Below, piece after piece: positions 33,541 to 41,990 of a stretch of 64,000 bases of DNA. The stretch is from positions 372,001 through 436,000 of the forward strand of contig NZ_QJVJ01000003.1 in assembly GCF_003217775.1 (NCBI RefSeq), read 5' to 3'. Source of the DNA: Paenibacillus flagellatus (lineage in GTDB: Bacteria; Bacillota; Bacilli; Paenibacillales; NBRC-103111). How positions within the stretch are numbered: position 1 is the stretch's first letter; the number at the start of each line of letters is the position of its first letter. The position numbers and the translations under genes were made by a program. The notes below the pieces were generated by a model that was given only the letters and a program-made list of their open reading frames with translations, ran no database searches and was not told where the DNA came from.

Positions 33541-34902
33541 TTACCGTTTCGCCCTGCTTCGGGAAGCGGCAGGGGATTCCATGAACAACTTTAAGTACGG
33601 CTGGCCGAAGCTTTCCAGACTGGCCAAATGGGAGACGAGCCCGACGAAGCCGACCATGAGGCCCATGATGCCGAACATCGTCGTGACGAGAAGCAGCACG
33701 TACTTGGTCAGCCTCATGCCGAACGTCATCGCGGTGATCGGGATGACGAAGTTCGAGATGGCGACGGCCGACACGATGATGATCATGATGTTGCTGATCA
33801 GACCGGCTTGCGTAGCCGCCTGTCCCAATATGAGACCGCCGACCGTCGTCGCCGTCGAGCCGATCGACTTCGGCAGCCGGATGCTCGCCTCGGTCAGCAT
33901 TTCCATCATGAGCAGCATGAACGTGACCTCGAAAAAAGACGGGTACGGCACGGGAGCGCGGCTGCCGGCGATCGACAGCGCAAGCTGGATCCGGAGTATT
34001 TCCGGATTGTACGACGTCAAGGCGACGTACAGCGAGGCGAGCGTCAAGCTGAGAATCAATCCGACGTACCGGATCGTGACGATAAACTTGCTTACCCAAT
34101 ACGTCTGGTAGATGTCGTCCATCGCGGACATGAAATCGTAAAAGACCGAAGGGAGCACCAAAACGAACGAGGTGCCGTGCAGCAAAAAGACGATCTTGCC
34201 TTGCGACAAGTTGAACACGGTCCGGTCCGGCCTCTCCGTCACGACCATCGTCGGAAACAGCGACCGCTTCCGCTTCGTCAAAAACCGGTGAAGCTGCCCC
34301 GCCGCTTGGACGACGTCGGCATCGATTTCGGACAACGCCCGGCGTACGTTTTCCAGCACATGCGGGTCGACGTAGGCCTCGTCGTACACCATCGCAATCG
34401 GCGTTTTGGAAAGGTTGCCCACGACGTGCCGTTCGACCGTCAACGTTTCTTGCGGATACCGGTTGCGGATCAAATTGAGATTGACGCCGATATCTTCGGA
34501 GAACGCTTTGGTCGGCCCCATCACCGTCGATTCGAAGGTGGAGTCCGGTATACTTTTGTTATCGTTTTTGGGGAAGCCGATCAAATACAGCGTTCCGTCG
34601 AGCAGAACGGCCGCGGAGCCGCAGAGCAGCAGCTCGAGCGACTTATCGTCGCTCTCGTAGGCCCGGCAGCCGTTCAGCGCGTTCAAAAAGTTGCCGAACG
34701 GTTCCGTCCGGGGCCAATCGTAAAACGGCCGGATCAATTGCGACTGGATCGCTTGCTCGTCGCAAACGCTGCTGATGTACAGAAGCCGAACCGTCTCCCC
34801 CGCAAAGGCGAACGACCGGCTCTCGATGTCGTCCGATTCGGGAAGACGGCCGCGCAGCCGTTCGAACGCCCTCGCGGCTTCCGTGTTGTTGTCGGTATTC
34901 AT
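33541..34902 (-). CDS. Spore germination receptor subunit A (GerA family)
   Basis: Protein of 453 residues from the ATG at 34902 with CAGGTGAG upstream. The soluble N-terminal part holds LLYISSVCDEQAIQSQLIRPF, the conserved DTAFESTVMGPTKAFSEDIGVNLNLIRNR-like block (here beginning DSTFESTVMG) and RHVVGNLSKTPIAMVY. The C-terminal part has five membrane helices, including MLLMMEMLTEASIRLPKSIG and TTVGGLILGQAATQAGLIS. GerA subunits form a nutrient-gated ion channel in the spore inner membrane. First gene of the A-B-C operon; transcription in the forespore (sigma-G) is expected but I could not identify the promoter. Confidence 0.94.
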   Translation of the reverse strand: MNTDNNTEAARAFERLRGRLPESDDIESRSFAFAGETVRLLYISSVCDEQAIQSQLIRPFYDWPRTEPFGNFLNALNGCRAYESDDKSLELLLCGSAAVLLDGTLYLIGFPKNDNKSIPDSTFESTVMGPTKAFSEDIGVNLNLIRNRYPQETLTVERHVVGNLSKTPIAMVYDEAYVDPHVLENVRRALSEIDADVVQAAGQLHRFLTKRKRSLFPTMVVTERPDRTVFNLSQGKIVFLLHGTSFVLVLPSVFYDFMSAMDDIYQTYWVSKFIVTIRYVGLILSLTLASLYVALTSYNPEILRIQLALSIAGSRAPVPYPSFFEVTFMLLMMEMLTEASIRLPKSIGSTATTVGGLILGQAATQAGLISNIMIIIVSAVAISNFVIPITAMTFGMRLTKYVLLLVTTMFGIMGLMVGFVGLVSHLASLESFGQPYLKLFMESPAASRSRAKR

Positions 34903-35022
34903 GCGTCTCACCTGCGGCACGATGAAAATAGAGGAAGCACGGCTTAGTCTTTCCTCCGCAGGGGGAATTATGCCCGCAAGAATCGTACGTTGGCGCGGAA
35001 CACAGCCGCCGCATACAAACGC

Positions 35023-35048
35023 AAAAAGGCCGCACGATCGGCGGCCTT
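35023..35048 (-). terminator. Intrinsic terminator after the ArsR gene
   Basis: Perfect 8-bp stem AAGGCCGC / GCGGCCTT, followed on the minus strand by TTTTT. Confidence 0.85.
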
Positions 35049-35078
35049 CCTTTGCCGGCACTCGAGAGCGCCCGGGTA

Positions 35079-35444
35079 TTACGAATGCGTCAAATGCTGA
35101 AGCGTCTGTACGAAAATTTGCTCGATATGGCTGTCGTCCAACGAATAGTAGACGGTTTTCCCCGCCTTCCGCCGCTTCACGATGCGCATATTGCGCAAAT
35201 AACGGAGCTGGTGGGAGATGGCGGACTGTCCCATCTCCAGCAGCTCGGACAAATCGTGCACGCACAGCTCCTTGTCGAGCAGCGCGTAAATCAGCCTCAC
35301 CCGGGTCGGATCGCCGAGCGCCTTGAACACGTCGGCCATGCCGGCGGCGACCGGTTCGGATACCATGTTCCGCTTCAAACTGAGCAGATCGGAATCCGAC
35401 CCCGTGCAGCTGTCGTCGCAAGTATCTTGGATCAATTTTTCCAT
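35079..35444 (-). CDS. ArsR/SmtB-family metal-sensing repressor (CadC/CzrA-like)
   Basis: Protein of 121 residues. The winged helix includes KALGDPTRVRLIYALL and MGQSAISHQLRYLR. Two possible metal sites are visible: cysteines 9, 13 and 61 (the alpha-3N type of CadC, with His63 where CadC has a second cysteine), and D104-x-H106-x10-H117-x2-H120, the alpha-5 zinc site of CzrA/SmtB. It probably represses until Zn, Cd or a similar ion binds. The ribosome site is GGGGTGG. A candidate operator lies just after the promoter. No transporter gene is adjacent, so the target other than itself is not in this window. Confidence 0.9.
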   Translation of the reverse strand: MEKLIQDTCDDSCTGSDSDLLSLKRNMVSEPVAAGMADVFKALGDPTRVRLIYALLDKELCVHDLSELLEMGQSAISHQLRYLRNMRIVKRRKAGKTVYYSLDDSHIEQIFVQTLQHLTHS

Positions 35445-35465
35445 GTGATGGCCACCCCCCGGTTT

Positions 35466-35499
35466 GAACGTAATAACGCTCTACGGATCCATTATACCA
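35466..35499 (-). promoter_or_regulatory. ArsR promoter and operator-like inverted repeat
   Basis: Minus-strand extended -10 TGGTATAAT (35499-35491); immediately downstream of the expected start is the imperfect palindrome GAGCGT-TATT-ACGTTC (35481-35466), which suits autorepression. Confidence 0.6.
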
Positions 35500-35618
35500 A
35501 ATCGGGGAGGGAATGACGCCGCCGTTTTTGCAGTCGACCGGAGGCGCGCAGGACGGCCGGAAGCCGGTCCCCTACCGCACTGCACTCGCCTGCCCCAATC
35601 GGAACGGGCGTGAACGCG

Positions 35619-35641
35619 AAAAGCCCGGTTTCCCGGGCTTT
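35619..35641 (-). terminator. Intrinsic terminator of the six-gene importer/catabolic operon
   Basis: Stem AAAGCCCGG / CCGGGCTTT with a short loop; TTTT follows on the minus strand. Confidence 0.82.
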
Positions 35642-35680
35642 CCGCTTCCATTCGCGATCGCTGCGCCGGCCGTTCCGGCT

Positions 35681-36583
35681 TCAGGCGTAGCCGGTCGCCG
35701 CGTTCAGCTCGTCCAGCCGCGCTTTCAGCCGGACGATTTCCTCCTGCGGCAAATCGAGCTGCGGCGCCCGCATCCGGCCGGCATCCACGCCTCTCAGCTT
35801 GAGCGCTTCCTTGAAATAAGACATGTTGCTGCCGCTTTTCAACGTTTCGCAGTACTTAACGGCGATTTGCTGCAGCCGTCTCGCTTCGTCCAAGTCCTTC
35901 GCCCTATAAGCGTCGTACACCGCGACGAACGGCTCGGGGTAGACGCACGAGACGCCGGAGATGACGCCGTCGCAGCCCATCGCGAGCGCGGCCAGGAACA
36001 GCCGGTCCGAGCCTTGCATAACCGAGAAGTCGCCGCCCTTGATGTTCAAATATTCGTTCGTCCGCAAAAAATCGGGGAAGCTGTACTTGATGCCGACGAC
36101 GTTGCGGCAGCGCTCGGCGACCCGCTCCGCCACGTCGGTTTTCAAGTCGTTGGCCGCGCATTGCGGAATGTTGTACAGATAGACGGGGAACTGCTCGGAT
36201 ACGCTGTTCGCCACCGTGACGAAGTAATGCTCCAGCTCCCGGTCGTTCGCGCCGAAAAAGACCGGCGTCACGACGCCGATGCCGTCCGCGCCGATCGACT
36301 CGGCGTGCTTCGCCAGCTCGATCGTCTCGTCCTGCGTAACCGCGCCGACGTGAATGAAAACGGTCACCCGACCGGCCGCCTGGCGGACGACCGTCTCCGC
36401 GACCTTCTTGCGCTCCGCGACGGACAGCCGGAGCATCTCGCCGGTCGTGCCGAGCGGGTACAGGCAATGGACGCCTTTGGAAATGAGAAACTCCGTCAGC
36501 TTCTCCACTTTGCCGTAATTTACGCTGCCGTCCTCGTCGAACGGGGTGACCATCGCGGTCGTAACGCCGTACAATTGTTTCAT
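35681..36583 (-). CDS. DapA/NanA-family aldolase (dihydrodipicolinate synthase-like)
   Basis: Protein of 300 residues. It has the family's GTTGE motif (45-49, here PLGTTGEM), the YNIP tyrosine (Y137) and the Schiff-base lysine in VGIKYS (K166). These enzymes make or break C-C bonds of pyruvate-derived keto acids, for example 2-keto-3-deoxy sugar acids, N-acetylneuraminate or dihydrodipicolinate. Being in a sugar-import operon with a kinase and a dehydrogenase, a catabolic keto-acid aldolase role is more likely than lysine synthesis. The start has AGAGGAC upstream. Last gene of the operon, followed by a terminator. Confidence 0.88.
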   Translation of the reverse strand: MKQLYGVTTAMVTPFDEDGSVNYGKVEKLTEFLISKGVHCLYPLGTTGEMLRLSVAERKKVAETVVRQAAGRVTVFIHVGAVTQDETIELAKHAESIGADGIGVVTPVFFGANDRELEHYFVTVANSVSEQFPVYLYNIPQCAANDLKTDVAERVAERCRNVVGIKYSFPDFLRTNEYLNIKGGDFSVMQGSDRLFLAALAMGCDGVISGVSCVYPEPFVAVYDAYRAKDLDEARRLQQIAVKYCETLKSGSNMSYFKEALKLRGVDAGRMRAPQLDLPQEEIVRLKARLDELNAATGYA

Positions 36584-36633
36584 GACAAGTCCTCTTTTCG
36601 AATGGATTGTGTATGCGGAATCGGAATGCACGA

Positions 36634-37551
36634 TCAGGACGAAGCGGCGAAGGCGGCGACTTCCACCATCGTCGGCAGCGAGCTTTGCGCGCCCGCTCTC
36701 GTCACGGTGACGGCCGCCGTCCGCTGCGCCAGCCGGATCGCCTCGCCCGCGTCCCCCGACGCGATATAGCCGGCGACGAAGCCGCCGATGAAGCTGTCGC
36801 CGGCGGCGGTCGTGTCAACCGCCCGCACCCGGTGGGCCGGGTACGTCCGGCTGCCGTTGCGGTCGGCGTAGTAGCAGCCGTTCTCGCCCAACGTCACGAT
36901 AACGGCTCCCGCTCCTTTGCCGAGCAGCTCCTTCGTCGTTTCGGACAGCGAAGCTTCGTCGATCCGTTCGACGCCAGCCATCGTCTGAAGCTCGTGCTCG
37001 TTCGGAATAAGGAAGTCGACGTAGCGGAGCGTATCGTCGCTTAAAGGCGCGACCGGAGCCGGATTCAGCACCGTCGTCTTGCCGAGGCGCTTGGCGAGCC
37101 GAAGCGCGTACTCCACCGTGGCGATCGGCACTTCGAGCTGAAGCACGACCACGTCGCACTGCTCGATGACGTCGAGCCGGCGATCGATATCGTCCGGCGT
37201 CAGCTCGGCGTTCGCGCCCGGTACGACGACGATATGATTGCGCCCCGCCGCGTCGACGGTAATGACCGCGATCCCCGTCGGCCGCGTACCGGTGTCGACC
37301 GGGCCGGCGTCGACGCCCGCCTGCCGCAGCGAATCGCCAAGGGCCGCGCCGAACGCGTCCGGCCCGACTTTGCCGATCATGGCGACGGGCGTTCCCAGCT
37401 TGGCGACGGCCACCGCCTGATTGGCCCCTTTGCCGCCCGGTATTTCCGACATGCCGCTGCCGAGCAGCGTTTCGCCCTCCCCGGGAAGCTTATTCACCTT
37501 GACGACGATGTCCATGTTCAAACTTCCTATGACCGCAACTTTCGGTTTCAT
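36634..37551 (-). CDS. rbsK: Ribokinase (PfkB family)
   Basis: Protein of 305 residues, the usual ribokinase length. The start GSLNMDIVVKVNKLPGEGET, the sugar-binding GGKGANQAVA (39-48), the NPAPV strand, PNEHE and the catalytic DTTAAGDSFIGGF (Asp252) are all classic RbsK motifs. It phosphorylates ribose or a related sugar with ATP in the cytoplasm. It lies 65 bases after the dehydrogenase and 50 before the aldolase. In this context the true substrate may be another pentose or a sugar acid, so the symbol describes similarity rather than proven specificity. Confidence 0.85.
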   Translation of the reverse strand: MKPKVAVIGSLNMDIVVKVNKLPGEGETLLGSGMSEIPGGKGANQAVAVAKLGTPVAMIGKVGPDAFGAALGDSLRQAGVDAGPVDTGTRPTGIAVITVDAAGRNHIVVVPGANAELTPDDIDRRLDVIEQCDVVVLQLEVPIATVEYALRLAKRLGKTTVLNPAPVAPLSDDTLRYVDFLIPNEHELQTMAGVERIDEASLSETTKELLGKGAGAVIVTLGENGCYYADRNGSRTYPAHRVRAVDTTAAGDSFIGGFVAGYIASGDAGEAIRLAQRTAAVTVTRAGAQSSLPTMVEVAAFAASS

Positions 37552-37616
37552 CGGCGACTGCCACCTTCCTCTGCAAACTTCGAGCCTCGCTTACCGGTCG
37601 GCGTGACCGCCGCGCT

Positions 37617-38576
37617 TTACAGCAAGTTGTCCGGTTGTTTCCCGGCGAACGCGTCGAGCAGCGCTTGCGCCGTAACCAGGCCGACGCGCCGGTACGTTTC
37701 GGCCGTTTCCGCCGCCGTATGCGGCGTCGTAATGAGATTGTCGAGACGGAACAGCGGATTGTCCGCCGACACCGGCTCCTGCTCGTACACGTCGATCGCG
37801 GCACCCGCGATCGTCCCGGATTCGAGAGCGCGATACAGCGCCTCCTCGTCCACGAGAGCTCCCCGCGCCGTGTTGACGAAATGGGCGGTCGGCTTCATCG
37901 CCGCGAACTGCGCGTCGCTCATCATGCGGCGCGTCTCCTTCAAGCTCGGCAAGTGCATGCTGACGACGTCGCCGCGCTTCAGCACGTCGTCGCATTCGAC
38001 CAGCTCGACGCCGAGCTCCTCCGCTTTCGCGGGATTCGGATATTTATCGTACGCGATCAGCTTCACGTCGAAGCCTTGCAGCTTCTTCGCGACCATCTGG
38101 GCGATGTTGCCGAAGCCGAGCAGGCCGACCGTCTTCCCCGCAAGCTCCTCGCCGACGCGGCGGTCCCAATAACCCCGTCTCGCCGACTGATGCAGGGCGG
38201 GAATGCTGCGGATGGACGACAGGATGAGACCGACCGTCAATTCCGCGACGGCGTTGGCGTTGCCTCCCGGCACGTTGGTTACCTTGATCCCGTATTCGCG
38301 CGCCTTCGGCAAATCGATGTTGTCGACGCCTACGCCGAACCGGGCGATCGCCTTCAGCTTCGGGGCGAGCTTGAACACCGCCTCGTCCCACGTGTCGACG
38401 CCGGCTACGACGCCGTCGATGTCGCCCACGAGCGGGACGAGCTCCTCGAACGTATGCGGACGCCCGACCCGGTTTTCGATAATTTCGCAGCCATTCTCCT
38501 CCAGCAGCCGTTTCGCTTCCGCGCACAGCAGCGAATAGTTCGTCGCCGTGACGAGCACTTTTCTCGTTGCGCCCAT
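37617..38576 (-). CDS. D-2-hydroxyacid dehydrogenase (phosphoglycerate dehydrogenase-like)
   Basis: Protein of 319 residues. NAD-binding GLLGFGNIA (151-159), the active-site arginine in NTARGALVDE (R238), the glutamate in DVYEQEP (264-270 region) and the histidine in TPHTAAET (H286) are all present. Family members oxidise or reduce D-2-hydroxy acids using NAD(P). It lacks the C-terminal ACT domain of serine-pathway SerA, so a catabolic role on a sugar acid or 2-hydroxy acid is likely. Its ATG shares a base with the permease stop (TAATG), and AGGAGGAG lies upstream. Translational coupling with the importer is expected. Confidence 0.88.
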   Translation of the reverse strand: MGATRKVLVTATNYSLLCAEAKRLLEENGCEIIENRVGRPHTFEELVPLVGDIDGVVAGVDTWDEAVFKLAPKLKAIARFGVGVDNIDLPKAREYGIKVTNVPGGNANAVAELTVGLILSSIRSIPALHQSARRGYWDRRVGEELAGKTVGLLGFGNIAQMVAKKLQGFDVKLIAYDKYPNPAKAEELGVELVECDDVLKRGDVVSMHLPSLKETRRMMSDAQFAAMKPTAHFVNTARGALVDEEALYRALESGTIAGAAIDVYEQEPVSADNPLFRLDNLITTPHTAAETAETYRRVGLVTAQALLDAFAGKQPDNLL

Positions 38577-39406
38577 TATTTGACTCCTCCTACGGTCATG
38601 CCGCTGACCATATATTTCGAAGTGAACAGATACATGATGACGACCGGTATGGACGCGAGGATCGAGCCGCCCATGAGCGGTCCCCAGGCGAAGACGTCGC
38701 CCACGATCATGTCCGACAGGCCGAGCGTCAACGTCTTGTCCGTTCCTTTCGTGACGATGACGAGCGCGTACAAATATTCGCTCCAGCACAGAGTGAAGGC
38801 GAAGATGAACGTCGCCGCCACGCCAGGCGCCGCCAGCGGGAATATGATGTTCAGCATCGTCCGCGCGCGGCTGCAGCCGTCGATCATCGCCGCCTCCTCG
38901 ATTTCGACCGGAATCGATTTGAAATACGAGATGAGCATCCAGGTCGCGTACGGAATCGTAATCGTCGGATAGACGAGCATAAGGCCGTATACCGAGTTGC
39001 CGACGCCCAGCGCGGTGACGAGCATGTACAGCGGGATGAACAGTACGGCGCGGGGCATCAGATACGCATACAAAATGCCGCGCGAGATGACGCTTCTGCC
39101 GCGAAACTTCAGCTTCGCGATCGCATACGCCGCCAGCATGCTGACCGCGATCGACACGAGCGACACGAGCAGCGAGACGAGCAGGCTGTTCTTGATATTG
39201 ACGAGGAAATGTTTCTCCGTAATCAGCTTCTCGTAAGCGGACCACGTGAAGTGCTTCGGCCAAAACGACGGCGTCATGTTATAAATTTCGCCCTGCGACT
39301 TGAACGACGTATTGAACATCCAATACAAGGGGAACAAGGCGAATATAAGCAGGATGACCAGAGTGGCGTAGACGACGATCCGATTGGCGATCGATTTATG
39401 CTCCAT
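38576..39406 (-). CDS. Sugar ABC importer permease, MalG type
   Basis: Protein of 276 residues with six helices and the EAA loop PVEIEEAAMIDGCSRARTMLNIIFPLAAPG. N-terminal LVILLIFALFPLYWMFNTSFKS and C-terminal YMVSGMTVGGVK are typical of the MalG/UgpE group. It forms a heterodimeric pore with the MalF-type permease encoded 17 bases upstream. No ATPase is encoded in this operon. The stop codon overlaps the dehydrogenase start, which links uptake to catabolism. Confidence 0.92.
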   Translation of the reverse strand: MEHKSIANRIVVYATLVILLIFALFPLYWMFNTSFKSQGEIYNMTPSFWPKHFTWSAYEKLITEKHFLVNIKNSLLVSLLVSLVSIAVSMLAAYAIAKLKFRGRSVISRGILYAYLMPRAVLFIPLYMLVTALGVGNSVYGLMLVYPTITIPYATWMLISYFKSIPVEIEEAAMIDGCSRARTMLNIIFPLAAPGVAATFIFAFTLCWSEYLYALVIVTKGTDKTLTLGLSDMIVGDVFAWGPLMGGSILASIPVVIMYLFTSKYMVSGMTVGGVK

Positions 39407-39423
39407 GCGTCATTTCCACCCCT

Positions 39424-40296
39424 TTACTCGTTCGACGAAAGCGAACGCTTCGTGACGAAGTTGATCAGCATGATCAACGGAGGCATCGTCAAAATCGCGA
39501 TGGCGATCGCTTTCCCGAGACTCATATTCAAAAACCCGATCGTATAGCTGAGCGTGGACAGCACCTGCGTGCCGTTCGACGGCCCGCCTCGCGTCAACAG
39601 CCAAATGATCTCGAAATCGTTCAACGTCCAAATCGTCGTCATGACGGCGGCGAGAACGGTCACTTCCTTGACCGAAGGCAGCGTCATGTATAGAAACCGT
39701 TTGACCGGACCGGCGCCGTCCAGCATCGCCGCTTCGTACATCTCTTTGGACAGCGTCTGCAAGCCCGCGAGAATGGCGATGCCCATGAACGGAATACCGC
39801 GCCAAACATTGACGAGAATGACCGAGAACATCGCGAGCTCGGGCGTCGCCAGCCAGCCTACGGGCTGGGACACCAGTCCGGCTTTGAGCAGCAGGAAGTT
39901 CAGCACGCCGCCTACATCGGAGTATATCCATTGCCAGGTGAAGACGGAGACGATCGTCGGAATCGTCCACGGCAGGAACAGCAGGACGCGAAACAGGTTG
40001 CGGCATACGATTTTCTCGTTCAGGACGAGCGCCATGACCATGCCGAACACCGTCTTGCCGATCACCGCTACGAGCGTAAAGACGAGCGTATTCCACGCCG
40101 CCTTCCAGAACAGCGAATCTTTCATCAGCTCGATATAGTTGCCGAGCCCGATAAATTTGGCGGGCACGCCCACCACCTTGTTCGTGAAGCTCAAGTAAAT
40201 GGCCCATCCGAAAGGCAATACCATAACCGCAAGCAAGTAAATCAGTACGGGACTCATCAGCGCGTAGGCCAGTCTGTTGTCCGTATTCGTTCTCAA
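39424..40296 (-). CDS. Sugar ABC importer permease, MalF type
   Basis: Protein of 290 residues starting at TTG 40296, with a weak GGCGGG ribosome site. Six helices, including LMSPVLIYLLAVMVLPFGWAIYLSF at the start. The EAA loop is LSKEMYEAAMLDGAGPVKRFLYMTLPSV and LLTRGGPSNGTQVLS is the typical MalF/UgpA loop. It partners the MalG-type permease. A stable hairpin lies between the solute-binding protein gene and this one, which usually lowers permease relative to binder expression. Confidence 0.9.
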   Translation of the reverse strand: MRTNTDNRLAYALMSPVLIYLLAVMVLPFGWAIYLSFTNKVVGVPAKFIGLGNYIELMKDSLFWKAAWNTLVFTLVAVIGKTVFGMVMALVLNEKIVCRNLFRVLLFLPWTIPTIVSVFTWQWIYSDVGGVLNFLLLKAGLVSQPVGWLATPELAMFSVILVNVWRGIPFMGIAILAGLQTLSKEMYEAAMLDGAGPVKRFLYMTLPSVKEVTVLAAVMTTIWTLNDFEIIWLLTRGGPSNGTQVLSTLSYTIGFLNMSLGKAIAIAILTMPPLIMLINFVTKRSLSSNE

Positions 40297-40317
40297 GATT
40301 ATCCCGCCTAACTGTAA

Positions 40318-40357
40318 GGCTGCGGGGCGACGGCGCGAACGTCGTCATCCCGCAGCC
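40318..40357 (-). terminator. Intra-operon hairpin between solute-binding protein and permease genes
   Basis: Perfect 9-bp outer stem GGCTGCGGG / CCCGCAGCC with further inner pairing (GACG/CGTC) and no T-run. Probably an RNA-stabilising or attenuating hairpin, common after solute-binding protein genes. Confidence 0.55.
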
Positions 40358-40366
40358 GAGATTGGA

Positions 40367-41704
40367 TTATTGCTTTTTGTACACTTCTTCGATTTTCGTC
40401 TGCAAATCTTTGATCGCCGCTTCCGGCGTATAATTCGTCTCGAGCAGAAGCTTTTGGAACGTGTCGTTGACGATGCGGAGGTTGAACACTTCGCCAGCCT
40501 TCGGGTTATATTCGCCCGGATAGCCGAGGAAGTAGAACCCTTTGACCGAGTCGACGAACGCTTTGTTCTTCTCGTCCTGCCATACCGGCTCGCTCGCCAG
40601 CTTCCCGTATACCGGTCCGGTAAGCGGAGCGCCCTTCTCGATCCACGTCTTGTACCAATCGGTCGTCAGCATGTATTCGACGAACTTTTTGGCCAGCTCT
40701 TTGTTTTTCGAATCTTTGAAAATGCCGAGATTGTTGCTGATGCCCGGAATGAACGTTCCTTTCGGTCCGGCCGGATAAGGCGCGATGCCCGTCTTCTCGT
40801 ACAGGTCCGGGTTATCCTTCTTGATCGTGCTGAGCGTGCTGCCGACATTGAAAATCATCGCCGCCTGGCCGCTCAAATACGCCTTGTTGTTGCCGCTGTC
40901 GTCCCAGCCGAGCGCGCTTGGCGGCGTGCTCTTGTCGGTGAGGAAGATGTCGCGGATGAACTTCGTCGCTTCGACCGTTTCCGGCGAGTTGGCGATGACC
41001 GTCTTGCCGTCCTTCGTGTCGACCGAACCGCCGTACGACCAGATGATGCCGCGGGTCAAAAACTCGGCGTCGGAGTTGCCTTTGCCGTAGCCCAAGCCCG
41101 CGCCGTATACGCCTTTGCTCGGATCGGTGAGCGCCTTCGCCATTTTGCGGAACTCGTCCCACGTTTTCGGCGGAGCGTCGAAGCCCGCGTTTTTCAGCAA
41201 ATCCTTGCGGTAGTACAGCACCTGCGATTCGGTCCAGAACGGAATGGCGTACTGCTTGCCTTGGAACGTGATCGCCTTCTTCATGCTGTCCTGCATGTCG
41301 CCGTTCGTACCCTCGATCTTCTTGACGACGTCGCTGACGTCCTCGAGCACGTCTTTGGCGTAAAACTGTCCGACTTCCTGGTACCCGAAGAACGAAACGT
41401 CCGGGACGTTTTTCGAGACGATCGCGGCGGACCATTTCGGATAAAAGTCTTCATAGGCGATCAATTCGACGTTCACGTTTACGTTGTTATCGACGCCGAA
41501 CTGCTTGGCCCGGTCTTGAATGAGCTTGTTCTGATCTTCGAACAGCTGCTTCTTCATCCAGAACGTCAAGGTCGGCTTCTCGCCGGAGGCGGTTCCCCCG
41601 GTATTGCCGGATGTGGCGTCCGTGCCCGAGGATGCGCTGCCGCATCCCGCGACGAGCGCGGTCAACAGCGTGGCGGCGACGGTTTGTTTGATCCAAGGTT
41701 TCAT
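40367..41704 (-). CDS. Sugar ABC importer, solute-binding lipoprotein
   Basis: Protein of 445 residues with lipobox ALVAGC (Cys21) and a Gly/Ser/Thr-rich linker. The mature part has family 1 binder features: YEDFYPKWSAAIVSKNVPDVSF, AIPFWTESQVLYYRKDLLKNAGF and AYLSGQAAMIFNVGS. It is first in an operon with two permeases, a dehydrogenase, ribokinase and DapA-type aldolase. Upstream on the same strand are a solute-binding protein, a histidine kinase and an AraC-type response regulator that probably control it. A six-carbon sugar or sugar acid ligand is possible; the sequence does not settle it. Confidence 0.9.
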   Translation of the reverse strand: MKPWIKQTVAATLLTALVAGCGSASSGTDATSGNTGGTASGEKPTLTFWMKKQLFEDQNKLIQDRAKQFGVDNNVNVNVELIAYEDFYPKWSAAIVSKNVPDVSFFGYQEVGQFYAKDVLEDVSDVVKKIEGTNGDMQDSMKKAITFQGKQYAIPFWTESQVLYYRKDLLKNAGFDAPPKTWDEFRKMAKALTDPSKGVYGAGLGYGKGNSDAEFLTRGIIWSYGGSVDTKDGKTVIANSPETVEATKFIRDIFLTDKSTPPSALGWDDSGNNKAYLSGQAAMIFNVGSTLSTIKKDNPDLYEKTGIAPYPAGPKGTFIPGISNNLGIFKDSKNKELAKKFVEYMLTTDWYKTWIEKGAPLTGPVYGKLASEPVWQDEKNKAFVDSVKGFYFLGYPGEYNPKAGEVFNLRIVNDTFQKLLLETNYTPEAAIKDLQTKIEEVYKKQ

Positions 41705-41907
41705 GCGGATTGACCTCCCGTTTTCTCGTTTTGTTTCTGACGTAAATTGTCGAATATTATTCCTTCGGTGACGCTCTTCCCGGGAAGGTGTTGGCCTTCT
41801 GTCCTTATAGTAAAGCGATTTCCCGTCCGTGAAAATGACAACAATTTAACCTCGATGATACATTATTAGCATGTTGCTTTGGACCCATGTCGGGCAGCCG
41901 TCCAAGC

Positions 41908-41939
41908 CCAAAACCCCCATCGCGGATCGAAGGGGGTTT
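41908..41939 (-). terminator. Intrinsic terminator after the AraC-type response regulator
   Basis: Perfect 8-bp stem AAACCCCC / GGGGGTTT; TTTT follows on the minus strand. It separates the sensory trio from the importer operon. Confidence 0.85.
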
Positions 41940-41990
41940 CGCGTTATCTGAACATGGCGAGCGGAGCATCGGCCAAGGAGACGCAACGGA

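Noticed and set aside
41830-41843. cre-like string TGAAAATGACAACA upstream of the third importer operon
   Set aside because: It departs from the consensus at the central CG and one more position, so it is too weak to call.
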